A stretch of 64,000 nt of DNA from Bradyrhizobium ottawaense (GCF_002278135.3 NZ_CP029425.2:5866001-5930000); one strand, 5' to 3'; positions 33,623 through 44,029 are shown, counted from the stretch's first letter. Translations and numbers: made by a program. The notes: generated by a model from the letters alone, not told the origin.

Positions 33623-35209
33623 TCATTCGGCGGGAACGGCGGCCTCGCGCAGCCGGATCGAGTAATTCGAGGCGTTCTGCCTGCCGCTGGAGGCCGCGCG
33701 CGCAAAGGTGATGAGATGGTGCGCGATCAGGGTGCATCCGATCAGGCCTTCGACATCGCCGCGCTTGAGGCGCCCCAGCGCGAACTTCCAGAACACGCGC
33801 TTGTAGTCACCGAGCACGCCGACCTTCCAGAAGATGTTGCGCAGCATGACGAGGCCACGCCTGATGTTGGCCCAGGTCTTCATCTCGTCCGGGGTCGGCA
33901 CCTTGAGGCGGTGAACATAAACGTGGTCGCATTGATACTGGAAGCGCGCGTAGACCTTCTCGGGCGCATATGCGACCGCCATCGCGTGCTTCCAGGACGC
34001 GACGACCTCGTCATAGGGCAGCAGGAAGTCGACGTTGGAATCGCGGCCGTCGTCTTCGACCAGGCGCCCCTCGCGCTCCAGCCGGTCCCACAGCGGCGTC
34101 TTCGGCAGCGCCTGAAGCAGGTTGATCGTGAGCAGCGGAATCCGGGACTCCTCGACGAAGCCGAGCAGCGCCTCAGACGTATTCGGCTTGTCGGTGTCGA
34201 GTCCCATGATGATGCCGGAGACGACCTCCATGCCGTAGGAGTTGATGGTGCGCACGCCCTCCAGGATCGGGACCATCATGTTGTGGTCCTTCTGCATCGC
34301 CTTCAGCGCGTCGGGATCGGGCGTCTCGATTCCGCAGAAGATGGTGATGAAATAGGCCTCGCGCATCTTCTCGAGGATCTCGGGCCGCTTGGCGATGTTG
34401 AGCGTCGCCTCGCAGGCGAGCCGCACCACGTAGCCGGTCCGCTTCTGCCATTCGATCAGATGCGGCAGCAGATCCAGCGCCGCCTTGCGGTTGCCGATGA
34501 AATTGTCGTCGACGAAATAGACCGTGTCCGTCATGCCGCATTCGCGCAGGCGGTCGAGCTCGGCGATGATCTGCTCCGGCGCTTTGAGGCGTGGATTGCG
34601 GCCGTAGAGGCCGGGGATGTCGCAGAACTCGCACTGATAGGGACAGCCGCTGGAATACTGGATGCTGCCGAGCATGTATTTCTTCACGTCGGCAAGCTCG
34701 TAGGCCGGGATCGGAAACTCCGTCATCGGCACGCGGTCCTTGGTGGTGAGCACCACCTGTTCCTCAGGACGCGTGGTGTCGCGCGACAGGATCTCGATCA
34801 GCTGGTTGGTGGCATCGCCGAGCTCGCCGACATGGAGATAGTCGAAGGACGGATAATAGTCGGGACAGGCGCTGACGGAGGGACCGCCGAGCGCGACCGG
34901 CAGATCGAATTCATGAGCGCGGCGGCAGATGTCGTTCATCTGCTGGCGCTGGATGTGCATGCCGCTGACGAAGACCACCTCGGCCCACTCGAACTCCTCC
35001 CTGGTCGTGCGACGCAGGTTCTCGTCGACGAATTTGACCTGCCAATCCTGCGGCAGATAGGCCGAGATCAGCAGCAGCCCCTGCGGCGGCATGAAGGCAC
35101 GGACACCATCGGTCAGGGGATAGGAATGCTCGAACGTCCCGAACGACGAGGTGTAGCGCGGAAACACACAGAGAATCCGCCGCGACGTTCCGTTACTTTC
35201 AGCTCGCAT
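33623..35209 (-). CDS. hpnP: Hopanoid C-2 methylase HpnP (B12-binding radical SAM)
   Basis: Cobalamin-dependent radical SAM methyltransferase that makes 2-methylhopanoids. 528 residues from ATG 35209 (MRAESNGTSRRILCVFPRYTSSFGTFEHSYPL). The N-terminal B12-binding-like domain covers about 10-150, with the SAM cluster motif CPYQCEFC at Cys189, Cys193 and Cys196. The C-terminal DUF4070-like part contains SNVDFLLPYDEVVASWK. A 32-residue upstream extension has no family similarity. Position between eutB and eutC is unusual. No GGAAC-type general-stress promoter was found upstream. Confidence 0.88.
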   Translation of the reverse strand: MRAESNGTSRRILCVFPRYTSSFGTFEHSYPLTDGVRAFMPPQGLLLISAYLPQDWQVKFVDENLRRTTREEFEWAEVVFVSGMHIQRQQMNDICRRAHEFDLPVALGGPSVSACPDYYPSFDYLHVGELGDATNQLIEILSRDTTRPEEQVVLTTKDRVPMTEFPIPAYELADVKKYMLGSIQYSSGCPYQCEFCDIPGLYGRNPRLKAPEQIIAELDRLRECGMTDTVYFVDDNFIGNRKAALDLLPHLIEWQKRTGYVVRLACEATLNIAKRPEILEKMREAYFITIFCGIETPDPDALKAMQKDHNMMVPILEGVRTINSYGMEVVSGIIMGLDTDKPNTSEALLGFVEESRIPLLTINLLQALPKTPLWDRLEREGRLVEDDGRDSNVDFLLPYDEVVASWKHAMAVAYAPEKVYARFQYQCDHVYVHRLKVPTPDEMKTWANIRRGLVMLRNIFWKVGVLGDYKRVFWKFALGRLKRGDVEGLIGCTLIAHHLITFARAASSGRQNASNYSIRLREAAVPAE

Positions 35210-35360
35210 CAAAGCTCCCCCGCCACGCTCGACCTGGTTGCGGAAATAGCCAGCCAGACACATAGCGTAATGCTGCCGCCGGAATTTCTCAATATTGTGG
35301 CACAAGCATAATTCGGAGAGGGACCAATGGTTTCCTGAAGGCCTTAGGGAGCTTCCAGCC

Positions 35361-36743
35361 TCAGGCGATCAGCCGCGAGGCAAAATCGGGCAGCAGGCCT
35401 GCATCGCCGGCAAGTCGGAAATCGGCGCCAGTAATCCCTGCCTGCACCAGCCAGTCGTCGAATTCCGGCGCGCGGCGCAGACCGAAGACGTCCCGGACAT
35501 AGAGCGCGTCGTGAAAAGACGTCGACTGGTAGTTCAACATGACGTCGTCGGCGCCGGGGACACCCATGATGAAGGTGACGCCGGCGGCTGCGAGCAGCGT
35601 CAGCAGATTGTCCATGTCGTCCTGGTCCGCCTCGGCGTGGTTGGTGTAGCAGATGTCGATCCCGAGCGGCAGGCCGAGCAATTTGCCGCAGAAATGATCC
35701 TCCAGCCCGGCGCGGATGATTTCCTTGCCATCATAGAGATATTCCGGGCCGATGAAGCCGACCACGCTGTTGACCAGCAGCGGGGCAAAGGCGCGGGCGA
35801 CCGCATAGGCGCGCGCCTCGCAGGTCTGCTGGTCCACGCCGTGGTGGGCGCCCGCCGACAGCGCCGAGCCCTGGCCGGTCTCGAAATACATCACGTTCTG
35901 CCCGACCGTGCCGCGCCCCTGCGACAACCCGGCCTGCTGCGCCTCCTTCAGAAGCGCAAGGTCGATGCCGAAACTGCGATTGGCGGCCTCGGTGCCGGCG
36001 ACCGACTGGAAGACGAGGTCGACCGGCACGCCCTGCCCGATCAGCGCCAGCGTCGTCGTGACATGGGTCAGCACGCAAGCTTGCGTCGGGATCTTCAGCC
36101 GCGTGATGATCTCGTCGAGCAGTCGCAGCAATTGCGCGATGACGGCCGGATCGTCGCTCGCGGGATTGATGCCGATGCAGGCATCGCCGGCACCCAGCAG
36201 GATGCCGTCGAGGATCGAGGCGGTGATACCCCTGGCATCGTCGAAGGGATGGTTGGGCTGCAGCCGCGTGCTCATCCGCCCCTTCAGGCCGATGGTGTTG
36301 CGGAAGGCGGTGGTGACCTCGCATTTCCGCGCCGCCAGGATCAGATCCTGATTGCGCATCAGCTTCGACACTGCGGCTGCCATCTCCGGGGTGATGCCGC
36401 CCGCCAGCTTGCGCAGGATTTCGGGCGTTGCGGCATCCGACAGCAGCCAGTCGCGGAAGGCACCAACCGTCAGCGACGCCACCGGCGCGAAGGCCTTCGC
36501 GTCATGGCTGTCGATGACGAGGCGGGTGACCTCGTCGGCCTCGTAGGGAATCACGGCTTCCTGCAGGAATTGGCCGAGCGGGACGTCGGCGAGCGCCATC
36601 CGCGCCGCGATCATCTGCTCGGCGGTGTCGGCTGCGATCCCGGCCAGCCGGTCGCCGGAGCGCGGCGGCGTCGCCCTGGCAAGCAGGTCGCGCAGGTCCG
36701 GGAAGGTGTGGGTCGTGGCGTCGATGGTATGGCGGTAGACCAA
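35361..36743 (-). CDS. eutB: Ethanolamine ammonia-lyase large subunit EutB
   Basis: Catalytic subunit carrying the adenosylcobalamin active site, 460 residues. Start is TTG 36743 (MVYRHTIDATTHTFPDLRDLLARA) with GGAGAG about 7 nt upstream; the frame extends to 36884 but without family similarity. Blocks typical of EutB: RNTIGLKGRMSTRLQPNHPFDD, GDACIGINPASDD, MYFETGQGSALSAGAHHGVDQQTCEARAYA and LGIDICYTNHAEADQDDMDNL. No carboxysome-like shell genes are nearby, so this is the non-compartment type. hpnP begins 151 bp after its stop. Confidence 0.95.
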   Translation of the reverse strand: MVYRHTIDATTHTFPDLRDLLARATPPRSGDRLAGIAADTAEQMIAARMALADVPLGQFLQEAVIPYEADEVTRLVIDSHDAKAFAPVASLTVGAFRDWLLSDAATPEILRKLAGGITPEMAAAVSKLMRNQDLILAARKCEVTTAFRNTIGLKGRMSTRLQPNHPFDDARGITASILDGILLGAGDACIGINPASDDPAVIAQLLRLLDEIITRLKIPTQACVLTHVTTTLALIGQGVPVDLVFQSVAGTEAANRSFGIDLALLKEAQQAGLSQGRGTVGQNVMYFETGQGSALSAGAHHGVDQQTCEARAYAVARAFAPLLVNSVVGFIGPEYLYDGKEIIRAGLEDHFCGKLLGLPLGIDICYTNHAEADQDDMDNLLTLLAAAGVTFIMGVPGADDVMLNYQSTSFHDALYVRDVFGLRRAPEFDDWLVQAGITGADFRLAGDAGLLPDFASRLIA

Positions 36744-36965
36744 GGGTCTCTCCGGGGTGCGTCGGCCGGTGGCCGACCTAAGACTATCCTGAAACTCTAC
36801 CTTCGGATCAAGACGCTGAAATAACTTGCCTTTCCTACGACCAAGGACGGAGGCAGCCAACGGCCGTGTTAACGCCGCATCCATCTTCGTTCTGCATAGT
36901 TTTGCATCAAATTCGAACCACCCCGCTCACCGGCCGCTTCAGGCCATTCCGGGCCCCTGAACACC

Positions 36966-38705
36966 ATGACATCAGACCGATCTGGGAATGCCGCCAAGCT
37001 GGCTGGCCGTTTCACGCTTGCCACCAAGCTCTATGCGATCTTCGCGCTGTTCGCGCTGCTGACGGCTGCGATCGCGATGCTGTCCGACTACAACAGCCGC
37101 CGCGGCGCCGACCTGACCAGCGCGATCGAGACGGCGAACGCCGCAGCTCTGAACGTCGAGCGCGTCAACTCGCTGGTCTATGCGGTCGTGATGGAATCGC
37201 GCGGCGTCTACATGTCGACCGAGCCCGCCGTGGTGAAGAAATACGGCGAGGGCCTGCTCAAGTTCAACGCCCAGATCCTCGACGTCGTGAAGCGCTGGGA
37301 GACCATCGTCAAAGCCGACGATGCCGAGCAATTCGCCACCTTCAAGAAGCGCATCGAGCAGTTCGTCGAGTTCCGCAAGGAACTGGTGCGCCGCGGCGTC
37401 GAGATCAATGCGGCCGCGGGCCGCGAATGGGGCGACAACGATGCCAACCGCACCGTGCGCTCGGCGCTGAACAAGGATCTCGAGGCGCTGTCCAAGGTCT
37501 ATGCCGAGCGCGCCAAACAGATCGCGCGCGAGACGGAGACCAATCGCACCCTCTCCTTCGTCCTGACCTGCCTCGGCGGCGTGGCGCTGGCCCTGGTCGT
37601 GATCGGCATCGTCATCATCGCCCGCTCGGTCGCCCGGCCGCTCGCCGCGATCACCGCGACCATCAAGCAGGTCGCCGACGGCACCGAGGATGTCGTGGTG
37701 CCGCACTCCGACCGCGCCGACGAGATCGGCGCGCTGGCACGCGCGATCCAGGTCTTCCAGGAGGCCATGGGCCGCAACCGCAACCTCGCCGCGCAGGTCT
37801 CGCAGGGCTCCGCCGCGCGCGAGGAGCGCGCGCGCCACATCGAACAGTCCGTCGAGGAGTTTCGCGGGGCGATCGGCGCGATCATGCGCGGCCTCAGCGA
37901 CAACGCCTCGGTCATGCGCGAGACCGCGCAGACCATCACGCGCGTCACCGCGGATGCCTCCAGCCGCGCCGGCACGGCGGCCAATGCCACCGAGCAGGCC
38001 TCGCACAACGTCACGGCGGTGGCCGGCGCGGCCGAGGAACTGTCGGCCTCGGTCGTCGAGATCGGCCGCCAGGTGCGGCAGAGCGCCGGCGCGGTCGAGC
38101 AGACCGGCCAGCGCACCGAGAAGTCGATCTCCGAGATCGAGAGCCTCGCCGCGGCGACGCAGCGCATCGACGGCGTGCTCAATCTGATCCAGGCCATCGC
38201 CGAGCAGACCAATCTGCTGGCGCTGAACGCGACCATCGAGGCCGCGCGCGCCGGCGACGCCGGCCGCGGCTTTGCCGTGGTCGCTCATGAAGTGAAGACC
38301 CTCGCGGGCCAGACCGCCAAGGCCACCGCGGAGATCAGCGAGAACGTCTCGATGATCCAGGCCTCGACCCGCAACGCGGTCGATGCCGTGCGCGAGATCG
38401 GCGGCGCGGTGCGCGAGATCAACGAGGTCACCTCCGCAATCGCCGGCGCCATCGGCCAGCAGGACGCCGCCACGCGCGAGATCTCGTCCAACGCGCAAAG
38501 CGCGGCGCAGGGCAACGAGACGCTGGTCGCCAACATCACCTCGCTGCGCGACGCCATCGGCGAGACCGATACCGCCGCATCCTCGGTGTTGACGGCGGCG
38601 GGCAGCCTGACCGAGACCGCGGACACGCTGTCGCGCGAGGTGGAGAAGTTCTTCCAGAATTTGCGCGCGGGGTCGGGGGACGGCCGCATCGCCAGAGCGG
38701 GATGA
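36966..38705 (+). CDS. Methyl-accepting chemotaxis protein with periplasmic sensor
   Basis: 579-residue chemoreceptor. TM1 at about 21-40, a periplasmic ligand domain to about 192, TM2 about 193-218, then a HAMP ([27 protein letters not shown]) and an MA signalling domain whose hairpin tip [19 protein letters not shown] lies near residue 411. The sensor domain has long helices ([17 protein letters not shown]) of the four-helix-bundle type; ligand unknown. Divergent from eutB with a 222-bp gap. The 329-bp gap after the gene (38706-39034) holds no gene I can support. Confidence 0.92.
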   Translation: MTSDRSGNAAKLAGRFTLATKLYAIFALFALLTAAIAMLSDYNSRRGADLTSAIETANAAALNVERVNSLVYAVVMESRGVYMSTEPAVVKKYGEGLLKFNAQILDVVKRWETIVKADDAEQFATFKKRIEQFVEFRKELVRRGVEINAAAGREWGDNDANRTVRSALNKDLEALSKVYAERAKQIARETETNRTLSFVLTCLGGVALALVVIGIVIIARSVARPLAAITATIKQVADGTEDVVVPHSDRADEIGALARAIQVFQEAMGRNRNLAAQVSQGSAAREERARHIEQSVEEFRGAIGAIMRGLSDNASVMRETAQTITRVTADASSRAGTAANATEQASHNVTAVAGAAEELSASVVEIGRQVRQSAGAVEQTGQRTEKSISEIESLAAATQRIDGVLNLIQAIAEQTNLLALNATIEAARAGDAGRGFAVVAHEVKTLAGQTAKATAEISENVSMIQASTRNAVDAVREIGGAVREINEVTSAIAGAIGQQDAATREISSNAQSAAQGNETLVANITSLRDAIGETDTAASSVLTAAGSLTETADTLSREVEKFFQNLRAGSGDGRIARAG

Positions 38706-39034
38706 TCAAGGCGGGATGATTGGCGCGTCCGCCGCTGCAGGGGCCGCGGCGAGCCTGCTCCAGACAAAAGTGCGAAAACAACCCCATGCACAGTAGACGG
38801 GGTCAGCACTATCAATGGCCTGGCCTGCACGATGATTGCTGATTTTTCGAAGTCGTTCCCAAGCGGAAATGGACAGCGATGCTGAGCTTGTGCCCTTCGC
38901 CACGCCGGCGACGGCTCACAGCATCTAACAACGCCTAACGAGCTATCGGCCGGCCTCCACGCCATGTTGCAGAGCCAGACGAAGGAGTGTCCTGCCCCGC
39001 AGGCGCCGATCGCCTGAAGCCAGGAGGCACTCCG

Positions 39035-40387
39035 ATGCCCATGTCATCCAATTTGCCATCCAATTCGTCATCCAAATCCGCAATCATCATCGACAGAGAT
39101 CGGCGCGCGCTTCTCGGGACCGCTGCGATTGGAATTGCAGCGGCGATCTCCGCGAGCGTGTTTCCCTTTCACAGCGCGCTGGCGGCCGACGAGAGCGTCA
39201 TTCGCCCGTTCCGTATCGACATTCCCGAGCAGGATCTCGTCGAGCTTCGCCGTCGTTTGCTGGCGACACGCTGGCCCGACCGCGAGACCGTTTCCGATCA
39301 GTCGCAGGGCATCCCGCTGGCGAAGCTCCAGTCGCTTGTGCACTATTGGGGCACGGGCTACGACTGGCGGAAGATCGAAGCGAAGATGAACGCGCTTCCG
39401 CAATTCGTCACTGCTATCGACGGGATCGACATTCATTTCATCCATGTCCGCTCCAGACATCCCAATGCGCTCCCTGTCGTGATCACCCATGGCTGGCCGG
39501 GATCGGTGTTCGAGCAGCTCAAGGTGATCGATCCGCTCACGGATCCAACGGCCCATGGCGGACGGCCTGAGGACGCGTTCGACGTGGTGATCCCCTCGAT
39601 GCCCGGCTACGGATTCTCCGGCAAGCCGCGCGATACCGGCTGGGGCCCCGAGCACACCGCGCGCATCTGGGCAGATCTCATGAAGCGGCTGGGTTACACC
39701 CATTACGTCGCCCAGGGCGGCGATTGGGGTTCGCCCGTCTCCAGCGCGATGGCGCGGCTGGCGCCGGCAGGCTTGCTCGGCATTCACATCAACTTGCCGG
39801 CGATCGTCCCGCCCGACATCGCCGCGATCCTCGCCGCCGGCGGGCCTGCCCCGGCGGGACTGTCCGAGAAGGAACGCACCGCGTTCGAAGCATTCAGCGC
39901 GGCTGCCAGGATGGGCAACCGGTCGTATGCGGAGATGATGGGAACGAGGCCGCAGACGGTCGGCTACGGCTTGACGGATTCTCCTGCGGGGCTGGCAGCC
40001 TGGATGCTCGGTCATCCAGGGTTCTCGCATTGGAATTACGATGGCACCGACCCCGAGAAGTCCCGCGACGAGGTGCTGGACGACATCACGCTCTACTGGC
40101 TGACGAACAGCGCGGTTTCGTCGGCGCGACTTTACTGGGAATACAGCGGGCGCAGTCCCGCTCTCGCCGCCCCCGAGAAGACCGCGGAGATCTCGCTTCC
40201 CGTGGCCATCACCGTCTTTCCCGGCGAGAGCTATCAAGCCCCGGAGACCTGGGCCCGGCGCGCCTATCGCAACCTGACCTACTTCCATGAGGTCGACAAA
40301 GGCGGTCATTTTGCGGCCTGGGAGCAGCCTGAGCTTTTCTCCGCGGAGCTACGCGCCGCGTTCAAACCGCTTCGGCGCGCGAACTGA
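39035..40387 (+). CDS. Exported epoxide hydrolase (EHN domain, alpha/beta fold)
   Basis: 450 residues from ATG 39035, which has AGGAGG 7 nt upstream. A leader with an RR pair (RDRRALLGTAAIGIAAAISAS) suggests Tat or Sec export. An epoxide-hydrolase N-terminal domain follows (IRPFRIDIPEQDLVELRRRLLATRWPD). The core has ITHGWPGSVFEQLKVIDPL, the nucleophile aspartate in QGGDWGSPVSSAMA near residue 230, and the histidine in DKGGHFAAWEQPELF near 430. Similar proteins act on xenobiotic epoxides; the true substrate is unknown. A LysR gene follows on the same strand. Confidence 0.88.
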   Translation: MPMSSNLPSNSSSKSAIIIDRDRRALLGTAAIGIAAAISASVFPFHSALAADESVIRPFRIDIPEQDLVELRRRLLATRWPDRETVSDQSQGIPLAKLQSLVHYWGTGYDWRKIEAKMNALPQFVTAIDGIDIHFIHVRSRHPNALPVVITHGWPGSVFEQLKVIDPLTDPTAHGGRPEDAFDVVIPSMPGYGFSGKPRDTGWGPEHTARIWADLMKRLGYTHYVAQGGDWGSPVSSAMARLAPAGLLGIHINLPAIVPPDIAAILAAGGPAPAGLSEKERTAFEAFSAAARMGNRSYAEMMGTRPQTVGYGLTDSPAGLAAWMLGHPGFSHWNYDGTDPEKSRDEVLDDITLYWLTNSAVSSARLYWEYSGRSPALAAPEKTAEISLPVAITVFPGESYQAPETWARRAYRNLTYFHEVDKGGHFAAWEQPELFSAELRAAFKPLRRAN

Positions 40388-40528
40388 CGCGCTCAGCGGC
40401 TCGACATGTCGATCAACGCGATTCCGCGAAAGCTTTTGCGGTTGCCAGATCGAGGCCGGAAGCCGGCGGCCGATTAGTCGATATAATTTGCTTGCATTCA
40501 TCGATATGGGCCATGAATAGTGGCGGCC

Positions 40529-41437
40529 ATGGCAAGCCAGGATTTCAACGATTTGCTGGCTTTCGTGGCCGTCGCCCGCGAGCGCAGCTTCACGAAGGCC
40601 GCGGCGAAACTGGGCGTGGTGCAATCGACGCTCAGCCATACGATCAAGCGCCTGGAATCGCAGATGGGGCTGCGGCTGCTCACGCGCACGACCCGAAGCG
40701 TCGGCCTGACCGAGGCGGGCGAGCGCCTTCAAAAATCAGTTGCGCCCCGCATCGAAGAGATCGAGCGCGATATCGCCGCGCTGATGTCGCTGCGTGACAA
40801 GCCGTCGGGCACGATCCGGATCACGCTCTCGGACCATGCGCTCGACACGGTCGTCTGGCCGAAGCTGTCGCCAGTCTTGGGAAAATACCCCGACCTCAAG
40901 GTCGAGTTCAGCCTCGACACGGCCTTCCGCAACATCGTCGAAGACGGCTTCGATGCGGGCATCCGCCTCGGCGAAAGCGTCGAGAAGGACATGATCGCGG
41001 TGCGCATCGGTCCGGACTGGCGGCTCGTCGCGGTCGCCTCGCCTGCCTATCTGAAGGAGCATCCGAAACCAAGACATCCGCAAGACCTGCTGAAGCACGT
41101 CTGCATCAAGCGGCGCGCGGCCGCAGGCGGCCACTACGTGTGGGAGTTCGCCAGGAACGGTCCCGACCTCCGGGTGCGCGTCGAGGGACAACTGACCTTC
41201 AACGATTCCCGGGCGATGATTGACGCCGCCCTCAAAGGTTTCGGCATCGCCTATGTCCCCGAGGACATGGTGACGCGGCATGTCCGATCCGGTGAGCTCG
41301 TCATCGTGCTCGACGACTGGTCGCCGAAATTCGACGGCTACTATATCTATTATCCGACCTCGCGGCAGAACTCGGCCGCATTCAAGGTGATCGTCGACGC
41401 GCTCCGCCATCACGAAGCGCGAGGAAGGCGCCGCTAG
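40529..41437 (+). CDS. LysR-family transcriptional regulator
   Basis: 302 residues. The winged helix-turn-helix lies in residues 2-60 (DLLAFVAVARERSFTKAAAKLGVVQSTLSHTIKRLESQ), followed by the substrate-binding domain. GTG 40520 is an alternative start three codons earlier. It is 141 bp downstream of the epoxide hydrolase and converges with a secreted hydrolase, so it may regulate one of them; no operator was identified. Confidence 0.92.
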   Translation: MASQDFNDLLAFVAVARERSFTKAAAKLGVVQSTLSHTIKRLESQMGLRLLTRTTRSVGLTEAGERLQKSVAPRIEEIERDIAALMSLRDKPSGTIRITLSDHALDTVVWPKLSPVLGKYPDLKVEFSLDTAFRNIVEDGFDAGIRLGESVEKDMIAVRIGPDWRLVAVASPAYLKEHPKPRHPQDLLKHVCIKRRAAAGGHYVWEFARNGPDLRVRVEGQLTFNDSRAMIDAALKGFGIAYVPEDMVTRHVRSGELVIVLDDWSPKFDGYYIYYPTSRQNSAAFKVIVDALRHHEARGRRR

Positions 41438-41530
41438 TTTGCCTCGGCGGCTTCATGCGCGGCGCGCTGGCGCCGCTGCCGCGTCGCTCAACGATTCGAC
41501 TGGTATGACCGAGAGCCAATCAGCTCGCCG

Positions 41531-42493
41531 TCATTTCCCGTCGAGGAAAGCACGCACCTTGCTCACGGTCTGCGCCGGCTGCTCTTCCATGATCCAATGT
41601 CCGGAGCCGGTGACGATGCCGCCGTCAACCTTGGTGCCGACTTCGCGCATGATCGCCACTTGCTGATCGCCAAAGGACTTTTCAGCGCCGAGGGCCAGGA
41701 TCGGTATGTTCAACTTGGTCCCGGCAAAAACCTTGTTGTCCGTGGCGTCTTTCCCGAACGCTGCGAACTGCTCGAAGGCGTAATGCATGTTGCCTGGCCG
41801 GGCGTAGAGTTTCGCATAATGGTTGCGGGTCGCTTCGTCGATTGCCTTGGGGTCGGCCGACAGCTCATTGTAGAACCGGTCGAGATAGATGCGCTCGCGG
41901 CCCTTGACCAGGCGGTCGACGTCAGGGCCGCGGAAGTTGAAATGCCACAGCATGGGGCTTTTCAGGATTTCGTCCCAGGGCCCGATGCCGGGCAGCGGCG
42001 CGTCGATGACGACCCATTTGGTGATGCGGTCGGGATGTTGCGCCGCGAGCGCATAGCCCACCATGTTGCCGATGTCGTGCGTCACCAGATCGGCTTTCTG
42101 GACGTTGAGCTTGTCCATGACCATGGCGATGTCGACGCCCTGGTTTTTCTTGTCGTAACCGGCTGCGGGTTGCGACGAGAGCCCCATGCCGCGCAGGTCC
42201 GGAACGATCACGGTGTGGTCCTTGTAAAGCGCCTTGGCGAGCGGCGCCCACATGTCGCCTGTATCGCCGAAGCCGTGCAGGAGCACGACCGCCGGTCCCT
42301 GTCCGCCAACGCGGACATGCAGGGTGACGCCGTTGACCGAGATGCGCTGGATTTTGAAATCCGCGGGAAAGGGCTCCACTGCGGCAAGCGCGGATGGGCC
42401 GCTGCAGATGATCAGGATCATCAAAATAGAGGCGAAGATTGCCGCAATGGATCGCGCGCCGGACGTCCGGCGGCTCGGGACGAAATTGCACAT
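41531..42493 (-). CDS. Exported alpha/beta hydrolase (epoxide hydrolase / haloalkane dehalogenase type)
   Basis: 320 residues with an N-terminal signal (SIAAIFASILMILIICSGPSALA, about 15-37). The hydrolase core shows VVLLHGFGDTGDMWAPLAKAL and PDLRGMGLSS. The nucleophile aspartate is in DLVTHDIGNMVGYALA and the histidine in VTGSGHWIMEEQPA near the end. An Asp nucleophile rather than Ser points to the epoxide hydrolase or dehalogenase branch. It lies 93 bp from the convergent LysR gene; possible functional partner of the 39035 hydrolase. Confidence 0.87.
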   Translation of the reverse strand: MCNFVPSRRTSGARSIAAIFASILMILIICSGPSALAAVEPFPADFKIQRISVNGVTLHVRVGGQGPAVVLLHGFGDTGDMWAPLAKALYKDHTVIVPDLRGMGLSSQPAAGYDKKNQGVDIAMVMDKLNVQKADLVTHDIGNMVGYALAAQHPDRITKWVVIDAPLPGIGPWDEILKSPMLWHFNFRGPDVDRLVKGRERIYLDRFYNELSADPKAIDEATRNHYAKLYARPGNMHYAFEQFAAFGKDATDNKVFAGTKLNIPILALGAEKSFGDQQVAIMREVGTKVDGGIVTGSGHWIMEEQPAQTVSKVRAFLDGK

Positions 42494-42632
42494 TGTTGAC
42501 CTGCTCGCTCTTGTGCCGAGCGCAACAACGTCGGCAATGCACGCATTGAAGTGATCCCGTCATCCAAGCATACCATGCTACCTATGACCAGATACTTCCG
42601 CGCATTGGGCCAGTCCCGGAGAAACTGTCTGC

Positions 42633-43847
42633 CTATCCCATCACCCCCCCGCGCTTGATTAGCTCCTTGCCGACAGCAGCCAGATGCACCTGGTCCGGCC
42701 CGTCGCCGATGCGGATGAAGCGGGCGTAGACGTAAGCACGCGCCAGGAACGTGTCCTGCGAGACGCCAGCGGCGCCGTGGATCTGGATGGCACGGTCGAT
42801 GACACGGGCGGCCATGCTGGGCACCACGATCTTGGCCGCCGCGATCAGGTCGCGCGCGGCCTTGTTGCCTTCGCGGTCCATCCTGTCGGCGGCTTGCAGC
42901 GTCAGGAGCCGCGCCTGCGCGATCTCGCAGAACGAGTTTGCGATGTCCTCGCGCACCGAGCCCTGCTCGGCAAGCGGCCTGCCGAAGGCCACGCGGGAGA
43001 CGGCGCGCTGGCACATCAATTCGAGCGCACGCTGGGCGCAGCCGATCAGCCGCATGCAATGGTGGATGCGGCCGGGCCCGAGCCGCCCCTGCGCGATCTC
43101 GAAGCCGCGGCCCTCGCCGAGCAGCATGTTTTCCGCGGGCACGCGGACGTTCTCGTAGACGATCTCGGGGTGGCCGACCGGGGCGTCGTCATAACCATAG
43201 GTGAGCATGTCGCGGACGATGCGCACGCCCGGCGTGTTTCTGGGCACCAGGATCATGGATTGCTGGCGGTGACGGTCGGGATCGTCGGGCGCGGTCTTGC
43301 CCATCACGATCAGGATCTCGCAATCCTCGTTCATCGCGCCTGATGTGAACCATTTGCGGCCGTTGATGACGTAGTCGTCCCCGTCGCGCGTGATGGCACA
43401 CTGGATGTTGGTGGCATCGCTGGAGGCGACCTGCGGCTCGGTCATCGAGAAGCCGGAGCGGATGCGCCCCTCCAGCAGCGGCTTCAGCCAGCGCTCCTGC
43501 TGCGCCCTGGTGCCGTAGTTGGCGAGCACCTCCATGTTGCCGACGTCGGGCGCCGAGCAGTTGAAGACCTCGGGCGCCCAGAGGATGCGGCCCATGATCT
43601 CCTTCACCGGCGCATATTCGAGATTGGTCAGACCCGGTCCGTGCTCGCCCGACAGGAACAGGTTCCAGAGCCCCTGCTCCCGCGCCAGCCGCTTCAGGTC
43701 CTGCAGGACGGCCGGCGTCCTGTAGCGCGCGGCCTCCGGCTTCACCTGCTCGTAATAGAGCTCCTCGACCGGCTCGACATGTGTCCGCATGAACTGCCGG
43801 ACGCGCTCCTGGAGCTCCAGCGAACGGGCGGAGTGTTGAAAGTCCAT
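42633..43847 (-). CDS. Acyl-CoA dehydrogenase
   Basis: FAD enzyme of 404 residues from ATG 43847 ([35 protein letters not shown]); the longer frame to 44033 translates a repeat. Signatures: [46 protein letters not shown] and C-terminal [44 protein letters not shown]. It resembles the ACAD10/11-like branch that handles unusual acyl-CoAs. The upstream gene encodes an ABC binding protein in the same direction, but a repeat-filled gap separates them. Confidence 0.92.
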   Translation of the reverse strand: MDFQHSARSLELQERVRQFMRTHVEPVEELYYEQVKPEAARYRTPAVLQDLKRLAREQGLWNLFLSGEHGPGLTNLEYAPVKEIMGRILWAPEVFNCSAPDVGNMEVLANYGTRAQQERWLKPLLEGRIRSGFSMTEPQVASSDATNIQCAITRDGDDYVINGRKWFTSGAMNEDCEILIVMGKTAPDDPDRHRQQSMILVPRNTPGVRIVRDMLTYGYDDAPVGHPEIVYENVRVPAENMLLGEGRGFEIAQGRLGPGRIHHCMRLIGCAQRALELMCQRAVSRVAFGRPLAEQGSVREDIANSFCEIAQARLLTLQAADRMDREGNKAARDLIAAAKIVVPSMAARVIDRAIQIHGAAGVSQDTFLARAYVYARFIRIGDGPDQVHLAAVGKELIKRGGVMG

Positions 43848-43860
43848 TGGGTTCTCCTCT

Positions 43861-44008
43861 TCCCTTCTCCCCTTGTGGGAGAAGGTGGCGCGAAGCGCCG
43901 GATGAGGGGTTGTTTCAGCGAATGCCATTGTTAGAGGAGTGCGCGGAGATAGACCCCTCACCCGGCTTCGCTTCGCGAATCCACCCTCTCCCACAAGGGG
44001 AGAGGGTG
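43861..44008. repeat. Paired inverted repeat (CCTTCTCCCCTTGTGGGAGAAGG type)
   Basis: Two hairpin units lie in the gap between the acyl-CoA dehydrogenase and the binding-protein gene: CCTTCTCCCCTTGTGGGAGA at 43863-43882 and CCTCTCCCACAAGGGGAGAG near 43985-44004. They are inverted relative to each other and their flanks (GCGAAGCGCCGGATGAGGGG and CCCCTCACCCGGCTTCGCTT) also match in inverted order. A common repeat type in Bradyrhizobium, from memory. Confidence 0.65.
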
Positions 44009-44029
44009 CACCGTCTCTGCGGCTGCTCC

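Noticed and set aside
35210..35360. EcfG-type (GGAAC/CGTT) stress promoter upstream of hpnP
   Set aside because: I looked because hpnP is reported to be stress-regulated in relatives, but found only a poor GGAAAC with no matching second element at the right spacing.
36744..36965. Cobalamin riboswitch before eutB
   Set aside because: No B12-box-like conserved segments were seen in the divergent gap, so I do not report one.
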